Shown here in pieces: positions 19,269 through 26,920 of a stretch of DNA of 64,000 bases. The notes under the pieces are model-generated. The model worked only from the letters and a program-made list of their open reading frames with translations. It did no database searches and was not told where the DNA came from. Source of the DNA: Pseudomonadota bacterium (GTDB taxonomy: Bacteria; Pseudomonadota; Gammaproteobacteria; Pseudomonadales; Moraxellaceae). The DNA is taken from contig JAEWKT010000061.1 in NCBI GenBank assembly GCA_023393635.1, forward strand, positions 62,001 through 126,000, in the 5' to 3' direction. The translations under genes and the position numbers were made by a program. Position 1 is the stretch's first letter. Every line of letters starts with the position of its first letter.

Positions 19269-20234
19269 TCAAAATGATGGTGCATCAAATGATGTGCAAT
19301 AAGTAATAGAATTAATTTCAACACTGATATGTACCAGTTCCTCATGAATACTGAGCTGATGGCGCACTTCATCTGCACTAACGGTAATAGGAGACAGCAG
19401 TGATAAAACACACGCGTATTTACCCTTACCCACTTTCCACACATGCAGATCCGTGATTTCAATAGCTGGCGATATATCAGCAATTACTTCACGTACTTCA
19501 TCAACCACTGGCTCATCCATTTCAGCATCCAGCAATATTTTAGCGGTACTTTTAATTAAGCCATACGCCCACACAGCAACAAGTACCGAACCCACAATAC
19601 CGAGCACTGGATCTAGCCAGTTTAGTTGAAAAAACTTACCTGCCAATAATGCAATAATTGCTAATACCGACGTGGCTGCATCAGCCAGCACATGCAAGTA
19701 AGCTGCCTTTTGGTTTAAGTCATGATGATGGTCGTGACCGTGGCTATGCTCGTGGTGGTGGTCATGATGATGTCCATGCTCGTCATGGGAGTGATTGTCT
19801 TTGAGCAACCAAGCACATATCAAATTAACGATTAATCCAACCACTGCAATAAAAATAGCAATATCGTAATAAATGACTAGCGGATTAAATAACCGCTCTA
19901 CTGAATAAAATAGCATTGCTCCTGCCACAACCAATAAAAGAATGGCACTGGTAAAGCCACCTAAAATTTCTATTTTCCAAGTTCCAAAACAAAAACGTTT
20001 ATCGTGGGCAAAATGCCTCGCCGCCGCATAGGCACCGTAAGCTAACCCTAGTGCTAGTGCATGTGAACTCATATGCCAACCGTCTGCCAGTAAAGCCATT
20101 GAGTTAAGAATTACACCCCCAGCAATCTCAACAACCATCATGACCGCCGTGATAATCACAGCAATAAGGACATTACGTTGTGCTAGCGGATTGCCTGTGT
20201 CAAACTGATGGTGATGTACCCTTGAATCAGCCAT
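19269..20234 (-). CDS. dmeF: cation diffusion facilitator, DmeF-type divalent metal exporter
   Basis: 321 residues. Six hydrophobic helices (residues 22-225), CDF metal-site motifs ALLADGWHMSSHALAL (48-63) and YLHVLADAATSVLAIIALL, and a very His-rich loop between TM4 and TM5 (HSHDEHGHHHDHHHEHSHG). The cytoplasmic C-terminal domain includes ITDLHVWKVGKGKYACV. The N-terminal HHHQFDTGNPLAQRN matches the DmeF group that exports Co(II)/Ni(II) and related ions. It is divergent from an RcnR/DmeR-type repressor gene with an operator in the 69-bp gap. Confidence 0.85.
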   Translation of the reverse strand: MADSRVHHHQFDTGNPLAQRNVLIAVIITAVMMVVEIAGGVILNSMALLADGWHMSSHALALGLAYGAYAAARHFAHDKRFCFGTWKIEILGGFTSAILLLVVAGAMLFYSVERLFNPLVIYYDIAIFIAVVGLIVNLICAWLLKDNHSHDEHGHHHDHHHEHSHGHDHHHDLNQKAAYLHVLADAATSVLAIIALLAGKFFQLNWLDPVLGIVGSVLVAVWAYGLIKSTAKILLDAEMDEPVVDEVREVIADISPAIEITDLHVWKVGKGKYACVLSLLSPITVSADEVRHQLSIHEELVHISVEINSITYCTSFDAPSF

Positions 20235-20258
20235 AATATTCCACCTCTCTTCATATTA

Positions 20259-20285
20259 AAAATATACCCCCCCTCAGTATATTTT
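20259..20285. promoter_or_regulatory. RcnR/CsoR-type operator between dmeF and dmeR
   Basis: Seven consecutive C residues (20267-20273) followed by TCAG are flanked by the perfect inverted repeat AAAATATA (20259-20266) and TATATTTT (20278-20285). A G/C tract inside AT-rich inverted repeats is the hallmark of RcnR/FrmR-family operators. Its central position in the divergent gap suggests control of both genes. Confidence 0.75.
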
Positions 20286-20303
20286 ATTTTAGGAAATTAT
20301 ACG

Positions 20304-20567
20304 ATGAGTCATTTACACGCTGATAAAAATAAGTTGATTAACCGTATTCGTCGGTTTAAGGGCCAAGCCAATGCTTTGGAAGAATCACTATTAGGTGACG
20401 ATGTTGAGTGTATTCAGGTCTTACAGCAGATCGCCGCAATTCAGGGTGCCGTCAATGGCTTAATGAATGAAGTACTAGAACAGCACATTAGGGCACATTT
20501 AGGGAATAACGAAACGCAGCAGGAACTTGAAGATGTGTTGGCTATTATCAAGCGCTATATGAAATAA
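20304..20567 (+). CDS. dmeR: metal-sensing transcriptional repressor (RcnR/DmeR type)
   Basis: 87 residues, all-helical CsoR/RcnR (DUF156) family. The start MSHLH supplies candidate N-terminal ligands (H3, H5); Cys36 in DDVECIQVL, His61 and His65 match the RcnR ligand set (His, Cys, His, His). AGGAAA lies 9 nt before the ATG. It probably binds the operator next to it in the apo form and releases dmeF on Co/Ni excess. Confidence 0.85.
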   Translation: MSHLHADKNKLINRIRRFKGQANALEESLLGDDVECIQVLQQIAAIQGAVNGLMNEVLEQHIRAHLGNNETQQELEDVLAIIKRYMK

Positions 20568-20665
20568 TTATCGGGAATTAACAAACCCACACTCTCAAAA
20601 GGTAAAAATCATCACTCTCTTTTATTTTTTGTAGTTCTCTTTCGTTACCACGAGTCTTTGAACAA

Positions 20666-20779
20666 ATGTCTACCGATGAAGAATGCTTAGATCACGATGT
20701 CATGTGGCGATCACAAGATTCTGGCTATCGACAAAAGCTAACTTTTTCGACAGCCAAAAATCCAAAAATGGTCGCATAA
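20666..20779 (+). CDS. possible 37-codon ORF or transposase remnant
   Basis: The frame MSTDEECLDHDVMWRS... is open further upstream (SLPRVFEQMSTDEECL), so it may be an internal piece of a former gene. The pattern recalls the N-terminus of IS1595-type transposases (a phenylalanine, then E-x-C-L and an R/W), but the zinc-binding CPxC motif is absent. No ribosome binding site is clear. Confidence 0.2.
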   Translation: MSTDEECLDHDVMWRSQDSGYRQKLTFSTAKNPKMVA

Positions 20780-20920
20780 ACGTAAGGATAGGCAACAGAG
20801 CTTCTGTAAGCTACTCTCTGGCTTGTAATGGATCACAGTGTAAAATTATTGATGCTTTTGATGAAGGTAAAGCGTCAATTAAAAAACAATGCTTGAGGGC
20901 TGTTCACCATATATCAAGCA

Positions 20921-20952
20921 AAAAAAAGAATGGTGGGGATACCATTCTTTTT
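20921..20952. terminator. bidirectional intrinsic terminator
   Basis: Perfect arms AAAAAGAATGGT (20923-20934) and ACCATTCTTTTT (20941-20952) with a GGGGAT loop, with T tracts on both strands. It separates the plus-strand dmeR side from the minus-strand island gene ending at 20990 and may mark the island boundary. Confidence 0.85.
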
Positions 20953-20989
20953 AATACCCAACCAATAATTATCAATTGAGGTTTAAGTG

Positions 20990-21907
20990 CTAATTCACCT
21001 TCTGTACCGTTTGCCGTAAAGCTTGCTGCATGGATAAATCAGGTGAGACTAAATTGGCTGCTCTGCCCTGCTGATCCGCCACGTCATCAGGCATGCGATC
21101 TGAATCAGTTTGATAAAACTCATCCACCACTTCCAGACCCTCATCACTATTGATTTCAAACTGCGCATTGGCAAAACCTTGCCGTGCCACAAAGTCCAGC
21201 GCCTCTTGATAAAAGCCTGCTGCTTTACTGCGTTCGTCAATTTCACGTGCCATGGCAATAGCATCGTTTAAACTCATATTGTCACGTAAGGTTAAATCCA
21301 CGTAATACACAGGTTGACGATAGCTTTGCGTGGTCGATTTACCGCGCAATGTTAATTGCAGTGGTAAACACGACAATAGATCACCTGATGCCGCATGGTA
21401 GTAAGACAGCCTCGCAGCTAGGGTTCTGATGCTGTTATAGCCCGTGGTTCTAAACATAAACGTGCCGAGTTCATCCGACTCATCCAGATTTACGGTTAAG
21501 CGACCATAGGGTTTGCATTGACCACCTTTTGCAAGTGAGCATAGATCAGGTGATGGGCATGGATGCTGTTTAATACCGTTATCAGTTAAACGCTGACAAG
21601 TGTCGCCATTGCCCGTACAAATGGGTCGTCCTGTTTGTCGGTCAAACATGGTGTACTCAGCACGCAGGTTTAGATCGGGTGCATTGAAGATCATGCGTAC
21701 TGGAATACTGCGTAGTTTGCCATTGGGTGCATCGGCTCTAAGTTGCTCATCAAGTGGGTGTTTAATCCAGCCTTCCTTACTTTGGATCTGACTGGTAATG
21801 GTGAATTGATCGTCCTTTTCGGGTAGACGCTTACCGTTCTTTTCAACCACACGGCCAATGCTGATACGGCCTAATAATGGTGGTGTGATGGCGAGACCTT
21901 TAATCAT
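20990..21907 (-). CDS. recombination directionality factor-like island protein (annotated elsewhere as hydrolase or metal-binding protein)
   Basis: 305 residues. The N-terminus GLAITPPLLGRISIGRVV and the following beta-rich part fit the Gp3-like recombination directionality family seen on islands with YqaJ and DUF932 genes. A cysteine cluster (about residues 97-131: C-x5-C, HPCPSPDLC, GGQC) suggests a bound metal. It lies after a terminator hairpin in its own leader. Family assignment is from memory of neighbours and motif; enzymatic activity is not shown. Confidence 0.6.
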   Translation of the reverse strand: MIKGLAITPPLLGRISIGRVVEKNGKRLPEKDDQFTITSQIQSKEGWIKHPLDEQLRADAPNGKLRSIPVRMIFNAPDLNLRAEYTMFDRQTGRPICTGNGDTCQRLTDNGIKQHPCPSPDLCSLAKGGQCKPYGRLTVNLDESDELGTFMFRTTGYNSIRTLAARLSYYHAASGDLLSCLPLQLTLRGKSTTQSYRQPVYYVDLTLRDNMSLNDAIAMAREIDERSKAAGFYQEALDFVARQGFANAQFEINSDEGLEVVDEFYQTDSDRMPDDVADQQGRAANLVSPDLSMQQALRQTVQKVN

Positions 21908-21935
21908 GATGGTGTCCTTGATAGATTTAAAATAA

Positions 21936-21969
21936 ATAAAAAAGCCCAGAGCGAAATGCTCTGGGCTTT
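21936..21969 (-). terminator. terminator in the leader of the 305-aa gene
   Basis: Perfect 12-bp arms AAAGCCCAGAGC (21941-21952) and GCTCTGGGCTTT (21958-21969), followed on the minus strand by TTTTTT. It is about 55 bp after the YqaJ stop and about 30 bp before the next start codon. Confidence 0.85.
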
Positions 21970-22022
21970 ATGCGGTTGGGTTTGATTGGATGAGCTTTAG
22001 TTGCTAGGTGGACTTTGCCTAA

Positions 22023-23117
22023 CTAGCTATTACTGGCATACACGTTAAAGCGCCTGCTACCAGCACGCACTTGTGGGTATTTTTCCAGTAATTCAGGCTG
22101 ATCTTTAAGCAGTGCTTTTTGTTCAAGTATCGTGCTGTCCTTAGAGCGCCGCCATGTGACACTGCCTTTACTAAATACGGCTTTGTCTGCATCACGCATC
22201 AGGGACTGAATCTGGTGCTTGGTTTGGTCATAAGCAGTTTGGTGCTGCTTGACCTGATGATCTTGCTGCATCAGCTCATCGAACAATTTGTCTATTTCAG
22301 GCACTTCAGTAAAGTCGATACTGTTAGCTGGGTCGTGCTCAGGGTACAGCTGTTGTAGTGCCTTAGCAGCGGATTCACTGCTATCGACTGCTGGTGGCAT
22401 ATCGTTTTCCACATGCCACCAGAATAGTTTCTCAGCGGCAATAATGCTGCTAATGACTAAATCATTACGCTCGACTTTAAACAGCTTGCTTTCATGCCCA
22501 CACATCAGCACACAGACATGCGCTGCCTGTTTGCCCGTCACTGCCAGCTGATGCTGTACCTGAATGATCACATACAGTGGAATGCCATGTTGCCAGTTCT
22601 TCATGCCCCATTGACCGACGGACTTGCACTCAAGTATCTGTACTTCATTACTACCAATCACCGCATAATCAAGATTAGCTAACATAAAGTGCAGTTCTTC
22701 ATCGCCATGCTGTAGCACTGCATTGACACGGCGTACCTTGTTGCCAGTTTTATCTTGATAGTGCTCGGCGATTAGTGGCTCTAGTTGATTACCCCAGTAC
22801 AGGGGTGAATAACCCTGTTCCTGTTGTTTATCCAAGTCATTTTGCATACGACCTGTTTTAATCATCCACAGCTCCAGCATGCTCATGTAGGGATTTAAGC
22901 CACAAGCAGCTGCGGCATCACTGCTACCGATACCTTGCTTGCGTACCTGCAACCAGTCCTGACGATTCATGCCTTTGGTGTTGGCAAGACGTTTGGCTGA
23001 TTTGGTAGGCTGGTCTAGCTGGGTTGGCTGTGCGGGTTTACTTGATGGTGCGGGCTGAATGGATTTAGTGAGTGGCTGAGGCAGAATCTTGGCTTTAACA
23101 TTTTCAAGTTGATTCAT
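22023..23117 (-). CDS. YqaJ-type viral recombinase/exonuclease
   Basis: 364 residues. The conserved segment RKQGIGSSDAAAACGLNPYMSMLELW (from about residue 57) is the N-terminal YqaJ signature; a PD-(D/E)xK nuclease core follows, with LANLDYAVIGSNEVQILECKSVG (D and ExK). A C-terminal helical part lies after 270. Such nucleases resect double-strand ends for phage-type annealing recombination. Residues 1-45 are Pro/Gln/Ser-rich and disordered. A short tandem repeat and a terminator hairpin precede it. Confidence 0.88.
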   Translation of the reverse strand: MNQLENVKAKILPQPLTKSIQPAPSSKPAQPTQLDQPTKSAKRLANTKGMNRQDWLQVRKQGIGSSDAAAACGLNPYMSMLELWMIKTGRMQNDLDKQQEQGYSPLYWGNQLEPLIAEHYQDKTGNKVRRVNAVLQHGDEELHFMLANLDYAVIGSNEVQILECKSVGQWGMKNWQHGIPLYVIIQVQHQLAVTGKQAAHVCVLMCGHESKLFKVERNDLVISSIIAAEKLFWWHVENDMPPAVDSSESAAKALQQLYPEHDPANSIDFTEVPEIDKLFDELMQQDHQVKQHQTAYDQTKHQIQSLMRDADKAVFSKGSVTWRRSKDSTILEQKALLKDQPELLEKYPQVRAGSRRFNVYASNS

Positions 23118-23136
23118 GATTATTTCCTTTTGATGA

Positions 23137-23179
23137 TTATGGAATAAGAAGGTTATGGAATAAGAAGGTTATGGAATAA
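23137..23179 (+). repeat. 16-bp tandem repeat, 2.7 copies
   Basis: The unit TTATGGAATAAGAAGG occurs at 23137-23152 and 23153-23168, with a partial third copy to 23179. It occupies the leader between the terminator hairpin and the YqaJ start codon. It may be slippage or a binding array. Confidence 0.85.
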
Positions 23180-23183
23180 CGGG

Positions 23184-23212
23184 CATAAAAAAACCACATC
23201 ACGGCAAGCCGT
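23184..23212 (-). terminator. terminator of DUF932 gene, in the leader region of yqaJ
   Basis: The ACGGC/GCCGT hairpin and a GTGG segment are followed on the minus strand by TTTTTTT. An AACCAC element further upstream (about 23260) could extend the stem. It lies about 70 bp before the YqaJ start. Confidence 0.65.
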
Positions 23213-23280
23213 TAAGCCTGTCGGATGCTGTCTTTTAATTTTTGCTGCTTGTTGCTAGTGGTTCGTTTAATACTTAGAAA

Positions 23281-24369
23281 TTAAGCCAGTGCCAATGCCT
23301 GCTCAAGACTACGTTGCTTGAGTGCCGCACCATTACCAAACCACGCAGAGTCCAGTCTGTGGTCGGTACTCATGGCACGGCGTTCATGATCGACAAACTC
23401 GGTCATGGCACACAGCAAGCCATAGGCGGTATCTTTAGCCGATGACAAACCAGCACCACGACCTTGCCCATTAAACATCTGCATGGTCTTGGTCATGGCT
23501 TTACCGTTGGGGATAGTTGCTTCAGCTTTGCCTTTGGTTGTCTGCTGCGGTGCTGATTTAGCTTGGCTTGCCACATCACGGTAATACTGGATGATATTGT
23601 CCTCCTGTTGTGCTTGGCTGACTTGCAAGCTGTTGTTAATAGCAGGGTTTATCGTCGTGTTGTTAAACACCGCATCAAAGTAAGCTGCTGCTTCACTTTG
23701 GCTCACCTTACGCTGGGTTAGTTGCTTCATCTCATACATGTGCTCATCCCAGCCACGCACTGAAATACCCAGTTGCTGTTTCACGCTATCGGCATCAAAC
23801 TTGGTGCTGTGCGGTACTTTAACCACGCCTGCATTGGCAGAAGCACCACGCAAGGCAATCGCTAACGTGTTGTTGCACACGACCCGAATGGCGGTGAACT
23901 GCGCTGTGGTTGCCAGTGTGCCATCACAGGCAGTAGCAAGCAGAACATAGCCGTTGGAGATGTCCTTGCCTTTAAGTGCCGTAGTCTGTCCAGTCCGTGC
24001 CAATGCCCAGAACTTCTTGCCGCCTTTTAATACTCCTGCTGTTTCAAGCGCAAAGCCTGATTGCTCGGTTAAGTCACGATAGAATTCCAGAATCTCGGCA
24101 GGCTGAACTTCCTGATAGCGCTGACTGACCACTGATAGTGGTGCATGGGTGTCTGAGCGATATAAAACACGCTGTTCATCGTAAGGCATGATGATGCTTT
24201 GCCCACGCTCATTCTGTGCCATGTAGCTGACATTGGATGATTCGATACGCCAATCCATGCCTGCCTGCTGTGCCCAGACTTCGATGGGCTGTTGCTGTGT
24301 CAGTTGGTTACCAAGCCCATGCCATGGGGTTGCACCCACATAGACCATTGTTTCAATTTGATGTGCCAT
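23281..24369 (-). CDS. DUF932 phage/plasmid-like protein
   Basis: 362 residues of the TIGR03299/DUF932 family. The N-terminus MAHQIETMVYVGATPWHGLGNQL and later segments VLYRSDTHAPLSVVSQRYQEVQPAEILEF and VVCNNTLAIAL are diagnostic. Members are encoded by plasmids, prophages and islands, often beside YqaJ nucleases and recombination proteins; the biochemical role is not established. A terminator-like hairpin lies 30 nt before its ATG. Confidence 0.85.
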   Translation of the reverse strand: MAHQIETMVYVGATPWHGLGNQLTQQQPIEVWAQQAGMDWRIESSNVSYMAQNERGQSIIMPYDEQRVLYRSDTHAPLSVVSQRYQEVQPAEILEFYRDLTEQSGFALETAGVLKGGKKFWALARTGQTTALKGKDISNGYVLLATACDGTLATTAQFTAIRVVCNNTLAIALRGASANAGVVKVPHSTKFDADSVKQQLGISVRGWDEHMYEMKQLTQRKVSQSEAAAYFDAVFNNTTINPAINNSLQVSQAQQEDNIIQYYRDVASQAKSAPQQTTKGKAEATIPNGKAMTKTMQMFNGQGRGAGLSSAKDTAYGLLCAMTEFVDHERRAMSTDHRLDSAWFGNGAALKQRSLEQALALA

Positions 24370-24397
24370 GATGTTGTCCTTTAAAAAAAGCGCATAA

Positions 24398-24429
24398 ATA
24401 AAAAAGCCACTGCATTGCTGCGGTGGCTT
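24398..24429 (-). terminator. terminator-like hairpin in the leader of the DUF932 gene
   Basis: Arms AAGCCAC (24404-24410) and GTGGCTT (24423-24429) with inner TGC/GCG pairs, followed on the minus strand by TTTTTTATTTATG. Only about 30 nt remain before the start codon, too little for a separate promoter. Confidence 0.7.
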
Positions 24430-24737
24430 ATGGTTGTTGCAATATGAAGTAGCGTATTAAATAACAAGGGTTTGAGTGATTTAAAACAACTGCGGTTAGT
24501 ACAATTCACTGTTCACTTAAGTAATATATATCTATAAAAAATTGCAATCAGATCATGTTTTAATCAGGGCTCTTTAATTGAGCTAAAAAATAAAAGACAG
24601 GGCTAACACTTAACAGCGTAATGATAGGAACAGGCGGATAAATGAATATCCGCCTTGCTCTGGTCTAACGAAATTTACTACATCAAAGCAAACCGTAGAT
24701 TAATCCGCAAACTAGACTACGCGTTCGCGCTGCACAA
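24430..24737. other. 308-bp gap upstream of the DUF932 gene
   Basis: No gene seen. It contains a perfect inverted repeat, GGCGGATA (24633-24640) and TATCCGCC (24647-24654), which may be the terminator of the zinc-ribbon gene or a protein-binding site. The DUF932 promoter should also be here, upstream of the leader hairpin. Confidence 0.5.
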
Positions 24738-25049
24738 TTAGTGACGCTGCATCTCAAACACATGCTCACAGCTTTTACAGAACAAGGTGAAGCAAGTAAC
24801 ATGACGCGGTGCGGATCTTGATGGCGTGCTACTACCAAACAAACCACCGAGCACCACACCAGCAAGGCCACCTGCTAAGGGACTGGCAAAGCTGGTTTGC
24901 TTGGCAATGGTCACACCAAGTGTTGCAAGCCCTGCCATGCTTTTAAGCAGGCTTGATGCATCGCCATCATCGTTACCTTGATGGCTTGATTGGTTCTGCT
25001 GAATAACAACGAAATTACTGGATTGACAGTGAGGGCAATACATAACCAT
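24738..25049 (-). CDS. zinc-ribbon protein with glycine-rich hydrophobic segment
   Basis: 103 residues. An N-terminal YCPHCQS and a C-terminal FCKSCEHVF give a CxxC...CxxC zinc ribbon that brackets a hydrophobic Gly/Ala-rich middle (about 35-75, LAGGLAGVVLGGLFG). AGGAG lies 8 nt before the ATG. Function not recognised; possibly a small membrane-associated metal-binding protein of the island. Confidence 0.65.
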   Translation of the reverse strand: MVMYCPHCQSSNFVVIQQNQSSHQGNDDGDASSLLKSMAGLATLGVTIAKQTSFASPLAGGLAGVVLGGLFGSSTPSRSAPRHVTCFTLFCKSCEHVFEMQRH

Positions 25050-25164
25050 GGGGTGAACTCCTAAAATTGAAAAACAGGCAATAAAGAAATGAATTCTTCA
25101 TGTAAATGATGTGTACCTGTAATTTTTTGGAATCCACGTTTTAGACAGTACTTGCATTGCTGAG

Positions 25165-26247
25165 TTAACGAGAACGCGTTCTACCCCGTTTTTTACCTTC
25201 ACCCTGTTTTGTTCTGCTGGTACCAAAACCGCGTTTACCTAATAGCTCATTATACAGGCGGTGGTCTCCGTATCGCCTCACGATCTCTGCTTCCATCACT
25301 TTTACTATAGGCATGTAATAATCATGCTTGGTCAAGTAGTTAGCACATTCCTCAATTAAGTGATGTCTTTTTTCTATGTCGTCATACTCGATTTTACCAA
25401 TCCCTAATTTTTTATATCTATCCTTGATGGCATTACAATTAAAGTAAATACCATCACCTCCAGTAATATCATTATTCCAACACTCACCGATGCGCTGTGC
25501 CAGTACCACGTCACCTTGTAGCTGATTACCATCGAGCAGGATAAGCATATGTAAGTGGTAACTCTTATCAAAGCCATACTCTAACTTCCAAATGTAATCA
25601 AGCAACGCATCACCAATTTTTTGACCTCTTGTGCTGATCAGACGAATTAGTCGTTCTCGATGTATGCAAACATATGGAAGTGAATATTGCCTATCAAGAC
25701 GATAACCAAAATCCAGTCTTAACGCTAATATACGACCATGCTGGTCAAACAAGGAATTGATTAATTTTTTACTGCTATTATTCCGATCATTTACCTGCTC
25801 TTCCAGAGCGTACAGCTTGCGTCTAATTGGCGGGTCTTTTAGGTTTAGATGAATATCTTCAATGCAGCGGTTAAGCATTTCATCCGTTAAATAATCTTCA
25901 TCACTAAAATAAAAGTCCTCATACATGCGATTAACACTGGCCATAAAACTTAAGATTGGTACTGGGAAACATCCAGAGGGATAGAGCTCACAGAGCTCCT
26001 CTACACGTTGAATAAGCGCTAAAAATTCATCTTGAAGCTCATAACGCTTATAATTTGTTTTTGAACTCAAACCATTAGCCGTACCGAATAAAGAATAATT
26101 TATCAGCCTGAGGTCATGCACCAAGTACTCAATCCTGTGCAGATAACTTAAAATACGATCAAAGGCTGAATCAGCAATGCAAGGGACAGCTTGTTCTGGG
26201 AAATAATGTTTCATGGTAAATCTCATAAAATAGGACTGCTGAGGCAT
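25165..26247 (-). CDS. inovirus Gp2-like replication protein candidate
   Basis: 360 residues. A helical N-terminal half is followed by a domain with RILALRLDFGYRL (172-184), DYIWKLEYGFDKSYHLHMLILLDG (217-240) and YLTKHDYYM (304-312). The first two resemble the inovirus Gp2 family; HLH at 231-233 is HUH-like and Y-x-x-K may be the catalytic tyrosine motif of rolling-circle Rep proteins. The C-terminus is basic (GKKRGRTRSR). No clear SD supports ATG 26247 over ATG 26226 or 26214. Probably acts in replication of the excised island. Confidence 0.65.
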   Translation of the reverse strand: MPQQSYFMRFTMKHYFPEQAVPCIADSAFDRILSYLHRIEYLVHDLRLINYSLFGTANGLSSKTNYKRYELQDEFLALIQRVEELCELYPSGCFPVPILSFMASVNRMYEDFYFSDEDYLTDEMLNRCIEDIHLNLKDPPIRRKLYALEEQVNDRNNSSKKLINSLFDQHGRILALRLDFGYRLDRQYSLPYVCIHRERLIRLISTRGQKIGDALLDYIWKLEYGFDKSYHLHMLILLDGNQLQGDVVLAQRIGECWNNDITGGDGIYFNCNAIKDRYKKLGIGKIEYDDIEKRHHLIEECANYLTKHDYYMPIVKVMEAEIVRRYGDHRLYNELLGKRGFGTSRTKQGEGKKRGRTRSR

Positions 26248-26552
26248 TGATCAGAATTGGTGTTGACGCATTTATTGATAAAATTCAGGCAAACAAGATC
26301 CCTACCGCACATCCCTGTTGAGTGCGGTATATGAGTTGCTTAAGTTCCTTAATAACATAAGAACCGTAATGACGGCACACGTGAGGAAGCAGTATTAAGT
26401 AGGAAGTTCTTGTTAGCGAGAGAGAGTATCAAACCATTGGTATCATTGTGTTTAATGACTTTTTCATTATTCTGATCAGCGCTTTAAGCAGTGATTAAGT
26501 GAAATTAAGTTAAGCGGAATGAATGCAACCAAAAAGCAATAAAATGCCAGCG
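26248..26552. other. 305-bp gap upstream of the Gp2-like gene, with inverted repeats
   Basis: No gene seen. A perfect 8-bp inverted repeat TACCGCAC / GTGCGGTA (26303-26310 and 26322-26329) and a GTTC/GAAC pair near 26344-26373 lie just upstream of the Rep-like gene. They are candidates for an operator or a replication origin. Confidence 0.5.
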
Positions 26553-26834
26553 TTATGAAGCACTACAACACTGATGAATCCAGAGCAGTATGTCAGCTTC
26601 ACGCCAGCCCACAGCAGAGTGGCTAGAAGTACCCAGTTTGACCTGCTTGGGAAACTTTGGATCATAGCGTCTGGACTTAGGATCAAGTCGGTCATAAATG
26701 GCTGAGCGTGACAAGCCAGTCATCTCGACGACTTGCTTTAACCGCAAAATACGATTGGCAGGATAATGTGGTGTCAGAAGCGACTGAGCAGCCACAACAG
26801 AGCTATTAGTCTGGGTATTTGGACAAGGATTCAT
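26553..26834 (-). CDS. AlpA-family helix-turn-helix regulator
   Basis: 93 residues from the ATG at 26834, chosen because GGAG lies 6 nt upstream; a longer frame starting at a TTG lacks this. The helix-turn-helix signature RILRLKQVVEMTGLSRSAIYDRL is followed by FPKQVKLGTSSHSAVGWREADILLWI, typical of AlpA/MerR-like excisionase-regulators. On islands AlpA proteins activate integrase or excision genes. It is a likely master switch for this element. Confidence 0.85.
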   Translation of the reverse strand: MNPCPNTQTNSSVVAAQSLLTPHYPANRILRLKQVVEMTGLSRSAIYDRLDPKSRRYDPKFPKQVKLGTSSHSAVGWREADILLWIHQCCSAS

Positions 26835-26920
26835 GGTGATCTCCAATTAAAGTATGGTGGGTTACACACATCAATTGGCAGGTCTGTATAAAATTGCCTA
26901 GGACGTATACGCACAGCTGA

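Noticed and set aside
20683..20979. 98-codon plus-strand ORF before the island
   Set aside because: Composition looks like out-of-frame DNA, no ribosome binding site, and it runs into the bidirectional terminator. An alternative frame (20666-20779) looks more protein-like.
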